Below, piece by piece: positions 8,264 through 17,107 of a stretch of 64,000 nt of DNA. A model generated the notes under the pieces. It was given only the letters and a program-made list of their open reading frames with translations. It was not told where the DNA came from and searched no databases. Within the stretch, counting starts at the first letter, position 1; the number at the start of each line of letters is the position of its first letter. The DNA comes from Bdellovibrionales bacterium GWA2_49_15 (lineage in GTDB: Bacteria; Bdellovibrionota; Bacteriovoracia; Bacteriovoracales; Bacteriovoracaceae). Both the position numbers and the translations under genes were made by a program. Where the stretch lies: positions 104,419-168,418 of the forward strand of contig MEPP01000007.1 in the NCBI GenBank assembly GCA_001769855.1, given 5' to 3'.

Positions 8264-10287
8264 AACTCCGACGAGGTGGAAAGCAAGCTGGCCGGGGCCC
8301 GCAGTCCATTTTGGTAGAGTGCCTGATCTGACGGGCGCAGGATATAGGGAGAATCAGAGCGGGCTTCCAGCAGGTAGGGAAAATTGTTCTGCTGATAAAT
8401 AAAGCGCGTTTGGAAGTAAACATTTTCCCGACCAAAGAAAAGACTCAGACCGGTATTGCCCTTAAAATGACCGCCAAAGGTTTCCCAAAACCGATAAAAG
8501 ACCTTCACGTTTAAATATTTCAAACGCTCCTCCCCGTCTAAAAATGATTTCTGCGACAGACACAAGGCCCGCAGGTTTTGACGATGGGTGAGCTTAAACC
8601 AAAAGCTTTTTGCCTTCAGATAATCCTCGACTTCTCGCTTGCAGGCCTCCCGCTCCAGGCCGGTGACCTCGCGGTGTGAGAAAACGCCCCAGGCATCCTG
8701 AAGGGTATCCAGCAGGAGCGCATAATTGCTTTTACGACAGGAGGTGACGGCGCAGGCCTGGTCCAGCCTGCGCTTGTGACTCTCAAAATCCTGTGAAAGA
8801 AAGGCCGTCATGCCGGGCAGCCCAAGGGTAAACTGATTCTCAAAACGCCAGGGAGTTTGGGCGTTTTTTAAATGCTCCCGCCAGTCACCCTGGCTTGTGA
8901 CGTCCAGATGATAATCGGAAAAAAGGCCTTTGAGTTTTAACCTGGACAGCCATTTCCAAAGACCTTTTCGCTGCACCAGATGGGTGTAGGTTCGGTGCGA
9001 GCGGAAGGCCTGCTGCTCGGTGAGGGAATACGGGACATTCTTTTTTAAAAGATTTTCCTGATATTTATACTCAACTCCCGAATTCTTTTCGGTGTAATAG
9101 GGAATCCCGCGAAAGGCGGTATAGAGAAAGTCGATCAGACCGAAAAGCGTGCCCTGGAAAAGGGAGAAGAGGGAATTCACCTTAAATTCCTGGCGCCGAT
9201 CATGGCGATAGAAGCGCTGATGCTCCTGCCCTTCGGCGGTATTGATATAAAGATCTTTTTCCTCTGTATTCTCACTGGCGGCAAAGCGAAAAATCAGAAA
9301 AGTTAAATGGGTTTGAAAGGCCATGCTGTCGGTAAATTCCTTGGCGACCAGAAAATCATTGTAGGCATCGGTCTGCGTGAGCGCCAGAACCTGCGAGGCA
9401 TGCCAGGTGAGATTCTCCCAGCTGGAAAATCGTTCATCATAGGGAAAAAGATAATCCGCCTTGTAGGCCGACTGCTTGCTGTACGACAGACCAAAATCAA
9501 AAAGCGAGAGCTGAATGAATTTATACAGCTCCATTCCCAAGCTGGCCTCAAGGGAAAGTCCCACTCGTTTTTCCACCTCCACTCCCACCCGCAGGCCCGG
9601 CAGCAGCCTTTGCTGATAGGCCACCTCACGTTTAGAGGCACGATAGAGTGATGCCGTGGCGCTGATGTTCCCTGAGATGCCGTAGGGACCGGACCAATGG
9701 ACCTTGCCCTGCCCATCAATGTAAAGCCAGTCCTCGGTTATGATATTGTCTCCGAGCTTTAGCTCTTGAATCCCCTGACTGGTCAAAAACCAGAAAGGCG
9801 TGAGCAGGTAACGTAAATCCGAAGCATAGGCCGCCTCCTTGGTGGCATGGAGATGATAGCTGCGAAAACGCTTTTCAATCGAAACTTTGGCCGCCGCGCC
9901 TGCAGTCAGATTCCCCAGGTTGACGTCGGAGATAGAAAGCTCTTGCTTGAATAGCTCGATCAAGGCCTCGGCCTTAAAATAAAATGACACCTGATCATCA
10001 ACCACCCACCCCTGCTTGGAAATTAAATCCGGATAAACATTTCTCCAGATTTTCAAGTCAAAGGCCCCAAAGTCGATGGAGGTTTGATAACTTCTTTGTC
10101 CGGTATTGGCCCCGGCCTCAGGTGCCTCACCAAAAAGCTGATTAAACTTTTTATCCACCGCCCATCCCTGATATTGCTGCAATACCTGAGCAAGGGCCGC
10201 CGCCCCCGTCTGAGCATAGGAGTATTGGGAATAAAAAAGAAGACAACAGGCCAAGGCCAATTGTAACAGCAGGATATTTATTTTCAT
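8260..10287 (-). CDS. Exported protein of unknown function, 675 aa
   Basis: Not recognised. The start was set at the ATG at 10287 because it opens a standard signal peptide (MKINILLLQLALACCLLFY, cleavage expected after SYA). The mature part is rich in aromatic residues and alternating patterns, contains four Cys in its C-terminal half (a CAVTSC pair among them) and ends in Phe, a residue often terminal in outer-membrane barrels. It is encoded tail-to-tail with the MCE protein. A role as an outer-membrane partner of that system is only a guess. No clear Shine-Dalgarno precedes the chosen ATG. Confidence 0.7.
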   Translation of the reverse strand: MKINILLLQLALACCLLFYSQYSYAQTGAAALAQVLQQYQGWAVDKKFNQLFGEAPEAGANTGQRSYQTSIDFGAFDLKIWRNVYPDLISKQGWVVDDQVSFYFKAEALIELFKQELSISDVNLGNLTAGAAAKVSIEKRFRSYHLHATKEAAYASDLRYLLTPFWFLTSQGIQELKLGDNIITEDWLYIDGQGKVHWSGPYGISGNISATASLYRASKREVAYQQRLLPGLRVGVEVEKRVGLSLEASLGMELYKFIQLSLFDFGLSYSKQSAYKADYLFPYDERFSSWENLTWHASQVLALTQTDAYNDFLVAKEFTDSMAFQTHLTFLIFRFAASENTEEKDLYINTAEGQEHQRFYRHDRRQEFKVNSLFSLFQGTLFGLIDFLYTAFRGIPYYTEKNSGVEYKYQENLLKKNVPYSLTEQQAFRSHRTYTHLVQRKGLWKWLSRLKLKGLFSDYHLDVTSQGDWREHLKNAQTPWRFENQFTLGLPGMTAFLSQDFESHKRRLDQACAVTSCRKSNYALLLDTLQDAWGVFSHREVTGLEREACKREVEDYLKAKSFWFKLTHRQNLRALCLSQKSFLDGEERLKYLNVKVFYRFWETFGGHFKGNTGLSLFFGRENVYFQTRFIYQQNNFPYLLEARSDSPYILRPSDQALYQNGLRAPASLLSTSSEF

Positions 10288-10466
10288 AAATTTTATGGGG
10301 ATAGCAGTATGCGGGATGGGCCGGTTGTGAATCAAACGTGCAGGTTAACAGGCCCTGATTCAAAAGATGCTATATTATACCCCGATATGGGGGCTTCGGC
10401 AAAATTCACCAACAACCTGATGAAATGATTAACGATTATAAACCGGAAAAAAAGGCCTCTGCTCAG

Positions 10467-11027
10467 TTAAGGCAAAATCGTATGAGGCATCAGTTGAATA
10501 ATTTTTCCGGCCTTTTCGGCACTGGTAACTTGGAATTTCTTGAGAATAAAGAGATCCTTGTGGTTAAAAGGCGAGCTATCGTCGGTAATAGAGGTATCTA
10601 CTTTTCCCTGACCTTCGGGAATCGAACCATCTAAATTTCGAATGGCAATTTTCTCAATATAGGGAGAATGAACCACAATCATGACATAGTTAAATTGCAG
10701 GGCCCCGATACGCGCCACCGCCGTGGCCGGAATGGAAACCAGCTCTCCTCCGCCATGAATCTCAAACGGACCTTCGATTTTCATGACCTGACGAATGCGG
10801 GGACGAGACCCAGCAAGACCAAGCCCGGCCTCACGCCCGGAGACAAAAAATACGGTGGCGTAAAGTCCGCGATAAGTATCCAATCCTTTGAGATGAAAGG
10901 TATTGATGCTTTCCAATGCCCCCCTACCCGTTACGATTCGGTCACCTGGTGCGGCGGAAACTTTTCCAACCAAGAGCAAGAGACCGAGGGCCAGGAAACC
11001 AATTAAACTTTTAAGCTGAATCACCAT
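10467..11027 (-). CDS. Small exported protein of unknown function
   Basis: 186 residues beginning with a signal peptide (cleavage expected after VSA). An AAAGGAG lies upstream of the ATG, which supports the start. No known domain is recognised. The gene follows the 559-residue exported protein at 11055 by 27 bp in the same direction, so the two are probably cotranscribed. The C-terminal half is charged and polar without repeats. Confidence 0.75.
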   Translation of the reverse strand: MVIQLKSLIGFLALGLLLLVGKVSAAPGDRIVTGRGALESINTFHLKGLDTYRGLYATVFFVSGREAGLGLAGSRPRIRQVMKIEGPFEIHGGGELVSIPATAVARIGALQFNYVMIVVHSPYIEKIAIRNLDGSIPEGQGKVDTSITDDSSPFNHKDLFILKKFQVTSAEKAGKIIQLMPHTILP

Positions 11028-11054
11028 ATGCTTTCTCCTTTCAAAATCACTTCA

Positions 11055-12734
11055 CTATTGAGTCAAACCAAGATCCATAAAAATCACCAAATGTCCGTTG
11101 GGATCAATTCGGGTTAGCTTCGTCTGAATCGGAATACCACCGAGTTCTTTTGGCAGCGGCAGATCCTCACTCAGCACCATCCCGCTTACCGCCTTAGAGA
11201 TGTCTTTCAACTTGTCCTTCATCTTTTTTCGCACGGTCTTTTTAAACAAACGGATAAACTTGCCATCAATATATCCGGATTCAACGTCGATACCTTTGAC
11301 CAGCATGGGATTTTTTCCGTCGCTGGTACGGCTGAAATCCAACTCTAAATCCATTTTAATTTGGATAGGATTTCGTACGAAAATCTTTTGCCAGCCAGTC
11401 ACGGTATATTTGGTGTTAATAGTTAAAGTCGCCGGTTTATTGCTGGCACCTTTTCCCACCAACGTTAGCTTGGGTGCCGTGGTCAGCGCCAGCTTCTCAC
11501 CTGTCTTGGTTTTCATATTGCTAAAATACTGTCGCCGCTGACCATATTGGAGCATGCGATTGATGAGTCCCTGATTTAAAGATAAGGCCAAATCAAACTC
11601 GACCCCGCTGAAGCTGGTGACGGCCGGAGGGTTGCTGGCCACAAGCTCTGCCGGGATACTCAAGTCGTCTCGAAATTTTGGGTCGTAGACATAGCCATTA
11701 AGTCCGGCGTGCAACATCGGGCCTGGCAGGACCTCCACATTGCGCGGATAAATTCCCCAACGATAGTTCACGTCCTGTTTGCCAGCTTCAACTCCCACGG
11801 GCTCCATCTGGTTGATCTCCACATGACTCTTGGAGAGAAAGGCCGCGGCACGCTCGCGCGCTAGTGGGATTAAATTTTCATCCAAGGTTTTCTGAATGGT
11901 TTCACGCAACCCGGTCACTAATTTTGGCAACTGCTCGCGCAGTAGCTTTTCCACCTCACTGGCGCGCAAGAAAGCACGACGTCCATTGATGCGAATTTCC
12001 ACCACCGGTAAAATCATGGGCGATCGAAACGATGTCTGCAATGGCACGGTAGCGATATTAGTTTTAATGTCTCCTAATCTCAAATCTATGCCGGCATTAT
12101 CCATCACATAGGCCTGAGCATCCAAGCTGATTTCCAGAGGATTGTGGGTGCCATCGGCCAGTTCGAGATAAAAACCATCGACTCCGATATCGCCCAGGAA
12201 AGCATGCTTCAGATCGCGGGCCCGAGCTTTATCCACATAGAGTCGAAGAGCGCGGGCCTTGAAATTGGCCTGCAAGCGAACGCCGGAGCGATTGGTTAAC
12301 TCCTCAATGGTGTTCCCCAGAACTTTCACTCCGCCCTTTTCCCATTCACCGGTAATTTCGATTCCATCGGCGGTGACTTGAAATTGATGCTCGTTTTTTA
12401 TGGTGAAGCCACGAAAAAACTGGCGAAAGTAGGTGCGCACCTGTTTGGCGATGGCCTGCAATTTTGGATTTGGGACGAGCTGTTCAAAAGTCATGGGGTC
12501 CATGGTCTTTTCGATCTTCTCGAAAAAATATGAGTTAGAAGAAAAGCCGTTGGCCTCGAGTAATTTATCAAAATTATTTTCGATCAAGTTGAGTCCACGG
12601 GGACCCACATAAATTCCTATGACATGGTTAATGTCCTGGCCTTCGATGACCGGTGCGCCCCAGCTCTGCGGCACCACCAGGAGCATCAGCAGGACACAAA
12701 GTAACAGACCTTTTTTGAAGAATCGTTCAATCAT
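11055..12734 (-). CDS. Exported protein, possible lipid-binding (TULIP-like) fold
   Basis: 559 residues with a signal peptide (FKKGLLLCVLLMLLVVPQSWG). The ATG at 12734 was chosen because AAGGG lies about 9 bases upstream; the in-frame ATG at 12743 would overlap that site. The body has long amphipathic beta patterns and two helices rich in Lys and Arg (around residues 265-300 and 500-530). This layout recalls bacterial BPI/TULIP-type lipid binders, but I see no diagnostic motif, so that is weak inference. It leads an apparent two-gene operon with the small exported protein at 10467. Confidence 0.72.
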   Translation of the reverse strand: MIERFFKKGLLLCVLLMLLVVPQSWGAPVIEGQDINHVIGIYVGPRGLNLIENNFDKLLEANGFSSNSYFFEKIEKTMDPMTFEQLVPNPKLQAIAKQVRTYFRQFFRGFTIKNEHQFQVTADGIEITGEWEKGGVKVLGNTIEELTNRSGVRLQANFKARALRLYVDKARARDLKHAFLGDIGVDGFYLELADGTHNPLEISLDAQAYVMDNAGIDLRLGDIKTNIATVPLQTSFRSPMILPVVEIRINGRRAFLRASEVEKLLREQLPKLVTGLRETIQKTLDENLIPLARERAAAFLSKSHVEINQMEPVGVEAGKQDVNYRWGIYPRNVEVLPGPMLHAGLNGYVYDPKFRDDLSIPAELVASNPPAVTSFSGVEFDLALSLNQGLINRMLQYGQRRQYFSNMKTKTGEKLALTTAPKLTLVGKGASNKPATLTINTKYTVTGWQKIFVRNPIQIKMDLELDFSRTSDGKNPMLVKGIDVESGYIDGKFIRLFKKTVRKKMKDKLKDISKAVSGMVLSEDLPLPKELGGIPIQTKLTRIDPNGHLVIFMDLGLTQ

Positions 12735-12851
12735 AGGCGTCATCCCTTAGAACACAATAATTCCGCCCTAGTGTAAGGGAGTTAGGAATTTTAACCACTG
12801 GTCCTATATATTTTATATTGTTCGCCAACACAGGCGGGGTAAGTTCGTGTT

Positions 12852-12883
12852 TTTAGAAAAAGAAAGGGGGACTTTCGCCCCCC
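12852..12883 (-). terminator. Rho-independent terminator after the exported-protein gene
   Basis: Read leftward, a GGGGG/CCCCC stem (12878-12883 with 12866-12870) closes a CGAAAGT loop and is followed by a T-rich tract. It lies just downstream of the gene ending at 12910. Confidence 0.75.
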
Positions 12884-12909
12884 TCAGTTCCAATTAATTT
12901 GAGAAAGCA

Positions 12910-13632
12910 CTACTCAACCTGGTTGATTGCCCCTCTTCCCGTCAAGTGATAGTTGTACGAGTTCCGGATATCACTCAGAACTGACTTTGCAATATAAGAA
13001 ATTTTCAAGGTCAGACCGGCAACTGGATTTTCTCTCGACCCACGATTGGTGATGGCCACCACTTCGCTCTTGGCACTGAAATCAAATCCCCATGAAACTT
13101 TCACGTTATTGGCGGTTACGCTGGCACCAGAGATATAGGCACCCTTGCCATTAAACTGGCCACCGGGCTGGAAAGAAATGGAATAGGTAAAGGCGATCAC
13201 TTCCATGCCATAAAAGTTTTTATAAGTGACTCGATAACCAATGGCCTTCGGCGCATCCCAGTTACTCAAATCATAAAGGGAACCATCTTGTCCTGCTTCC
13301 CGAGGAAGAACATGGACGACGGGCAGATTGGTATTTACGACTGGGCGCCCGGCCTCGATAATGGGCCAGATCTTTTTTCCTAGGGCGATCAGCTGATCCA
13401 CCACCATGATGACTTCGCCTAGATTTTTGTCCCCTGCACCTGTCGGTGCCAGATATTGATCGGCCACTTCATAGGCCGCCACATCTTTTTCAACTTCAAC
13501 GCTGGCGATTTTGAAATAGTCGTCGCCCATAAGCGCGCCGTCTTGTGCTGTCCCCACAGCAGCAAAAGAACTCCCCAGACTCAACAACCCAACCAATGAA
13601 ACCGACACGAAAGACATTCTCAGTTTACACAT
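12910..13632 (-). CDS. Exported protein of unknown function, 240 aa
   Basis: The start was placed at the ATG at 13632 because GGGGGAGG precedes it by a few bases; a longer frame upstream has no such site and no signal peptide at its start. The signal peptide ends near SSFA. The mature protein has a beta-rich C-terminal half (repeated aromatic/Gly patterns around residues 140-220) with no recognised domain. It is flanked by terminators on both sides, so it is probably monocistronic. A TTTTACAA motif lies about 100 bp upstream. Confidence 0.75.
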   Translation of the reverse strand: MCKLRMSFVSVSLVGLLSLGSSFAAVGTAQDGALMGDDYFKIASVEVEKDVAAYEVADQYLAPTGAGDKNLGEVIMVVDQLIALGKKIWPIIEAGRPVVNTNLPVVHVLPREAGQDGSLYDLSNWDAPKAIGYRVTYKNFYGMEVIAFTYSISFQPGGQFNGKGAYISGASVTANNVKVSWGFDFSAKSEVVAITNRGSRENPVAGLTLKISYIAKSVLSDIRNSYNYHLTGRGAINQVE

Positions 13633-13823
13633 AAGTCCTCCCCCAAAAGGTCTGCTACGGCAATTCGCCGCGAACAGGTTTGAATGGAGGGGTGATAACA
13701 AAAGAAGGTCGAAAGGGCCTAATATATAAGTTTTACAAACTCTTACCTGTAATTCCTACACGTTCTTACAGCAAAACCGTGTATTTTTTTCACAGTCGAG
13801 AAAGGGGAACTTGCAAAAGCGCT

Positions 13824-13853
13824 AAAAAATAAAAAGGCCCCATCCATGGGGCC
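13824..13853 (-). terminator. Rho-independent terminator after the S8 protease gene
   Basis: Read leftward, GGCCCC (13848-13853) pairs with GGGGCC (13836-13841) across an ATGGAT loop, followed by TTTTTATTTTTT. It serves the protease gene that ends at 13894. Confidence 0.85.
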
Positions 13854-13893
13854 AAAAACAAAATCCTTTTGTCATTATGTTAGACTGTAAATA

Positions 13894-15249
13894 TTAGAAT
13901 TTAAAGGGCGAAGGTAGGGGCAGTACAAATTCTCCACCGGCCTCATCCATAGAACCAACGGCCTTGTCCAAATCCGATACCTGATCTTGAATCTCTTCTC
14001 TGGCCTGGCCAAGGGCCCTTTGCATAGGAAGGGTCAAGGACAACTCAGCGGCGCGCACGGCACGTCTCTCATTAACTACGCCTTCGCTCAACACTTTGCC
14101 TTTTAGGAAATCTTTTACGTCAACTGTTTTGAGGATGATGCTCTTGATTTCAGTGGCGGCCAAAAGCTTGTTGGCATCCTTGATTCGGGCGGCAATGTTG
14201 GTTACATAGGGAGCGGCCTGGCTGGTTCCACTTACCTGAAGATACTGGTTGCCCGGAACGGAAGACTCGATGGCCACGCCCGGAGCGGCGACGTCAACCA
14301 TTTTGGCCCCGTAGTTAGAGAATGAAGCCAGCTTCCCAAAACCTAAAGTCGCGGCAACGGAAATAGTGTTGCTGGCGCGAATATTGGTTGGGCTGGAAGG
14401 AAATTTGTCGTTGTCTGAGCCTTCATTTCCTGCAGCGAAGACAAACAAGGTATTAGGTGCCGCCATAACCATGTGGGCGCCTTCTTGGATCAAGGTGTTC
14501 ATAAAGTGAATGGCCAAGCTATGGGCCTCATCTTCAGTGGGCTCTCGCCTCATAATAGTCTTAAACAGCAGTCCTACGATCATGCGCGCCTGCTCATAGC
14601 CGGTTCCGAAAGAACCATTGGCCACGTCGGCCTTATGTCCGTCGACATAAACGGCGATTTCCTGGAGCAGTTTCATCTGTTGCTTTGCCAAGGTTCCAAG
14701 GCCGGCCTTAATCAGGGTGATCCCGATGTCATTGCCCAATTCACCTTTATCTTTCATACCAGGAAGGGCGACTTCGGTGGGAATCAATTTCACGCCCAGG
14801 ATTTTGGCATCGTCAGCGTCTTTGGCGGCGATCCCCGAAACGTGGGTTCCATGCATAAAGTTACCGTAGGTCGAAAGAGTTTTCACAAATTCCGCATCTT
14901 CGATTTTGGCGCGCATCCAGGCAATTTCTTCGGGGGTGGCGGCACCCAACAAAGTTTTGGACTGCACTTCAAAGAATTTTCGAACGTCCGCGGTTAGTAG
15001 CGGCAAATATTTATAATCGATCAGGAGGTTGTTGCCTTCGGCAAAGTTCCATCCATTGACGTCGTCTTGGTAACCGTTGCGATCTTCATCTCTCTGGTTA
15101 TTAGCGACTTCGACAGCATTAACCCAGGCCTTGGGATAGATATCTTTGTGAAGCATGTCAGTCCCCGAATCAATAATGGCAACAACGGAAGCCAATACTG
15201 GGGCGGCCAAAGACAACGCCAAAAAAACCATACATAGTTTCAATTTCAT
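13894..15249 (-). CDS. Exported S8 subtilisin-like protease without visible propeptide
   Basis: 451 residues. GGAGGAG lies a few bases before the ATG. A signal peptide (MKLKLCMVFLALSLAAPVLA) runs directly into the first catalytic strand: VVAIIDSGTD carries the active-site Asp at residue 27. The His motif is MHGTHVSGIAA (about residue 142) and the Ser motif SGTSQAAPYVTNIAARI (about 345). A helical insert of about 80 residues separates Asp from His. Most secreted subtilases carry an I9-type propeptide that chaperones folding; none fits here, so folding would be propeptide-independent or assisted in trans. The C-terminal 60 residues are helical and charged. Confidence 0.9.
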   Translation of the reverse strand: MKLKLCMVFLALSLAAPVLASVVAIIDSGTDMLHKDIYPKAWVNAVEVANNQRDEDRNGYQDDVNGWNFAEGNNLLIDYKYLPLLTADVRKFFEVQSKTLLGAATPEEIAWMRAKIEDAEFVKTLSTYGNFMHGTHVSGIAAKDADDAKILGVKLIPTEVALPGMKDKGELGNDIGITLIKAGLGTLAKQQMKLLQEIAVYVDGHKADVANGSFGTGYEQARMIVGLLFKTIMRREPTEDEAHSLAIHFMNTLIQEGAHMVMAAPNTLFVFAAGNEGSDNDKFPSSPTNIRASNTISVAATLGFGKLASFSNYGAKMVDVAAPGVAIESSVPGNQYLQVSGTSQAAPYVTNIAARIKDANKLLAATEIKSIILKTVDVKDFLKGKVLSEGVVNERRAVRAAELSLTLPMQRALGQAREEIQDQVSDLDKAVGSMDEAGGEFVLPLPSPFKF

Positions 15250-15376
15250 GAAAATCTCCTCCGAGAAAAGTTGAGATCAAGTCCTTTTAAAGCTAGAGTA
15301 TTTTTGCGAGTGTGTCAGGGCCTGTCAAACGCAAGAATCTGTCTTTTACTATCATCCACGTCAGAGGAGAACGGCG

Positions 15377-16387
15377 ATGGCGAAAACCAAAATCTATGTG
15401 ACAAGAATTATCCACGCTGATGCTTTGGAACTCCTCCACAGAGAGGCACAACAGCAATCCTGGGAGGTCAAAGTCTGGCCCCATCCCCTGCCACCGTCGA
15501 CGGAAGAGCTGGTGCGAGAGGCGGCCGGCGCCCAAGCATTGCTCACGATGATTACGGATAAAATCGACCAGTCCACCCTGGACGGCCTGCCAGCACTCCA
15601 GGTGATCGCCAACCACGCCGTGGGAGTGGATAATATTGATCTCAAGGCCGCTCAGACACGAGGCATCGCGGTGGGGAACACTCCCGATGTTTTAACCGCC
15701 GCCACCGCCGAGCTGGGGCTGCTGCTCACCATGGCGCTCTTACGCAATTTACCGGCCGCCACTCTCAAGGCCAAAACCAATCAGTGGCGGACCTGGGCAC
15801 CTCTCATGGATCTCACAGTTCAGCTGGGCGGGATGAGTTCCTCCGATAAACCTCCCCTATTTGGCATCTATGGCATGGGCCGAATTGGCCAAAGCCTGGC
15901 CCGTATGCTGTCCGCCGGACTGGAGGCCAAGGTCGCCTATACAAATAAACACGGTCCTCTCTCAAATTTGAGCTTTCCCGCCACCTGGCTTTCCAGTGAG
16001 GAGATACTCGCCAAGGCCGATGTTCTTATTGTCACCTGCCCCTCGAATGCAGAAACCAAGGGGCTTTTTAACGAAGACACTCTGAAGAAACTCAAAGCGG
16101 GTTCCTACTTTATCAATATCTCTCGGGGTGACCTCCACGACGAGGATGCTCTCTGTCGCTTGCTCGATACGCAACATCTGGCCGGAGTCGCCCTGGATGT
16201 CACCAACCCCGAACCGGCCACTTTGGGAAGAAATCCCATTCTCTCCCATCCCCGAGCCATCATCACGCCTCATATTGGATCGGCCACCACCAACGCTCGT
16301 CGTCATATGGGCCTCTTGGCGGTGGAAAACCTGATAAACTATTTGAAATCCAAGCCAATGCCCTCTCAGGTGAATTTCCCAACCTAA
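15377..16387 (+). CDS. D-isomer-specific 2-hydroxyacid dehydrogenase
   Basis: 336 residues of the glyoxylate/hydroxypyruvate reductase type, reducing 2-oxo acids with NAD(P)H in the cytoplasm. The Rossmann dinucleotide motif is GIYGMGRIGQSLA (about residue 160). The catalytic residues are visible as Arg in NISRGD, Glu in TNPEP and His in ITPHIGSATT. The start has GAGGAG upstream. It stands alone between exported-protein genes on the opposite strand and has no obvious functional link to them. The exact substrate cannot be assigned. Confidence 0.9.
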   Translation: MAKTKIYVTRIIHADALELLHREAQQQSWEVKVWPHPLPPSTEELVREAAGAQALLTMITDKIDQSTLDGLPALQVIANHAVGVDNIDLKAAQTRGIAVGNTPDVLTAATAELGLLLTMALLRNLPAATLKAKTNQWRTWAPLMDLTVQLGGMSSSDKPPLFGIYGMGRIGQSLARMLSAGLEAKVAYTNKHGPLSNLSFPATWLSSEEILAKADVLIVTCPSNAETKGLFNEDTLKKLKAGSYFINISRGDLHDEDALCRLLDTQHLAGVALDVTNPEPATLGRNPILSHPRAIITPHIGSATTNARRHMGLLAVENLINYLKSKPMPSQVNFPT

Positions 16388-16456
16388 ACTCTGGACATTG
16401 CGCACAGGCCTTTGATAAATACCCGGCACTCAATATTTTAATTTTAGGGGGAGAAC

Positions 16457-17047
16457 ATGAAACTCTTAAGTGCGCTTATTTTCCTTGGCCTGTTCACAGG
16501 CTGTCTTCGCGTCAATGGAACCATGAATGTCAAAGAACATCTCATTTACAAAAATAACGCCCGCACGCAGGTGTTATTGGCCGGTGAGTATCAGGCCCGC
16601 GCCACGGTTAAAGGCCAGGATAAAATTGTCATTTATCTCAATAATGATTTTGAAAAGAAGCAGATCACTTTAAAGTTTCCGGAAGGCACCGTTCTCCCAC
16701 GCAGTAACGGCGATTTTTCTGTTTCCAGCGCTCAGCTCAATCAACCTTTCGCCGTGGCCGGAAAATTGCTGAATGAAGTTCAAAATGGCGACGTCATCGA
16801 GGCCCAAGAGACTTGCCGAATCTACGAAGGCACAGAATGTGACACCTTCGCCTACGGCCCGTCCTATCCCAATCGTTGTCACCCGGTTTATGTGACTGGC
16901 GAGCGCGATGTAAAATTCCGCACAGTCACCACCGTTAAAACCTTATCTTTCTCTGTCACACAGGAAGGACAGAACAAGGCCAACTTCAGTGGTAAAAATG
17001 TCGATGCGGCAAAAGAGTATCTCTTTATTGGTCCGTGCATGCTGTAA
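16457..17047 (+). CDS. Small lipoprotein of unknown function
   Basis: 196 residues with a lipoprotein signal (lipobox LFTGC, Cys at residue 16) and AGGGGGAG before the ATG. The mature part is beta-rich and has Cys residues at the CRIYEGTEC, NRC and GPC segments that could form disulfides. No domain is recognised. A hairpin with a T-rich tail follows at 17076. Confidence 0.75.
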   Translation: MKLLSALIFLGLFTGCLRVNGTMNVKEHLIYKNNARTQVLLAGEYQARATVKGQDKIVIYLNNDFEKKQITLKFPEGTVLPRSNGDFSVSSAQLNQPFAVAGKLLNEVQNGDVIEAQETCRIYEGTECDTFAYGPSYPNRCHPVYVTGERDVKFRTVTTVKTLSFSVTQEGQNKANFSGKNVDAAKEYLFIGPCML

Positions 17048-17075
17048 GAGTTCTTTTAGAAAAGACAATTTGCGG

Positions 17076-17107
17076 AAAGCCTCATTTATTTGAGGCCTTT
17101 CTATTTT
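17076..17107. terminator. Bidirectional terminator between convergent genes
   Basis: AAGCCTCA (17077-17084) pairs with TGAGGC-CTT (17091-17099) over a TTTATT loop, with T-rich sequence to the right and A-rich to the left. It sits between the lipoprotein gene and the convergent protease and overlaps the protease stop codon. Confidence 0.7.
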
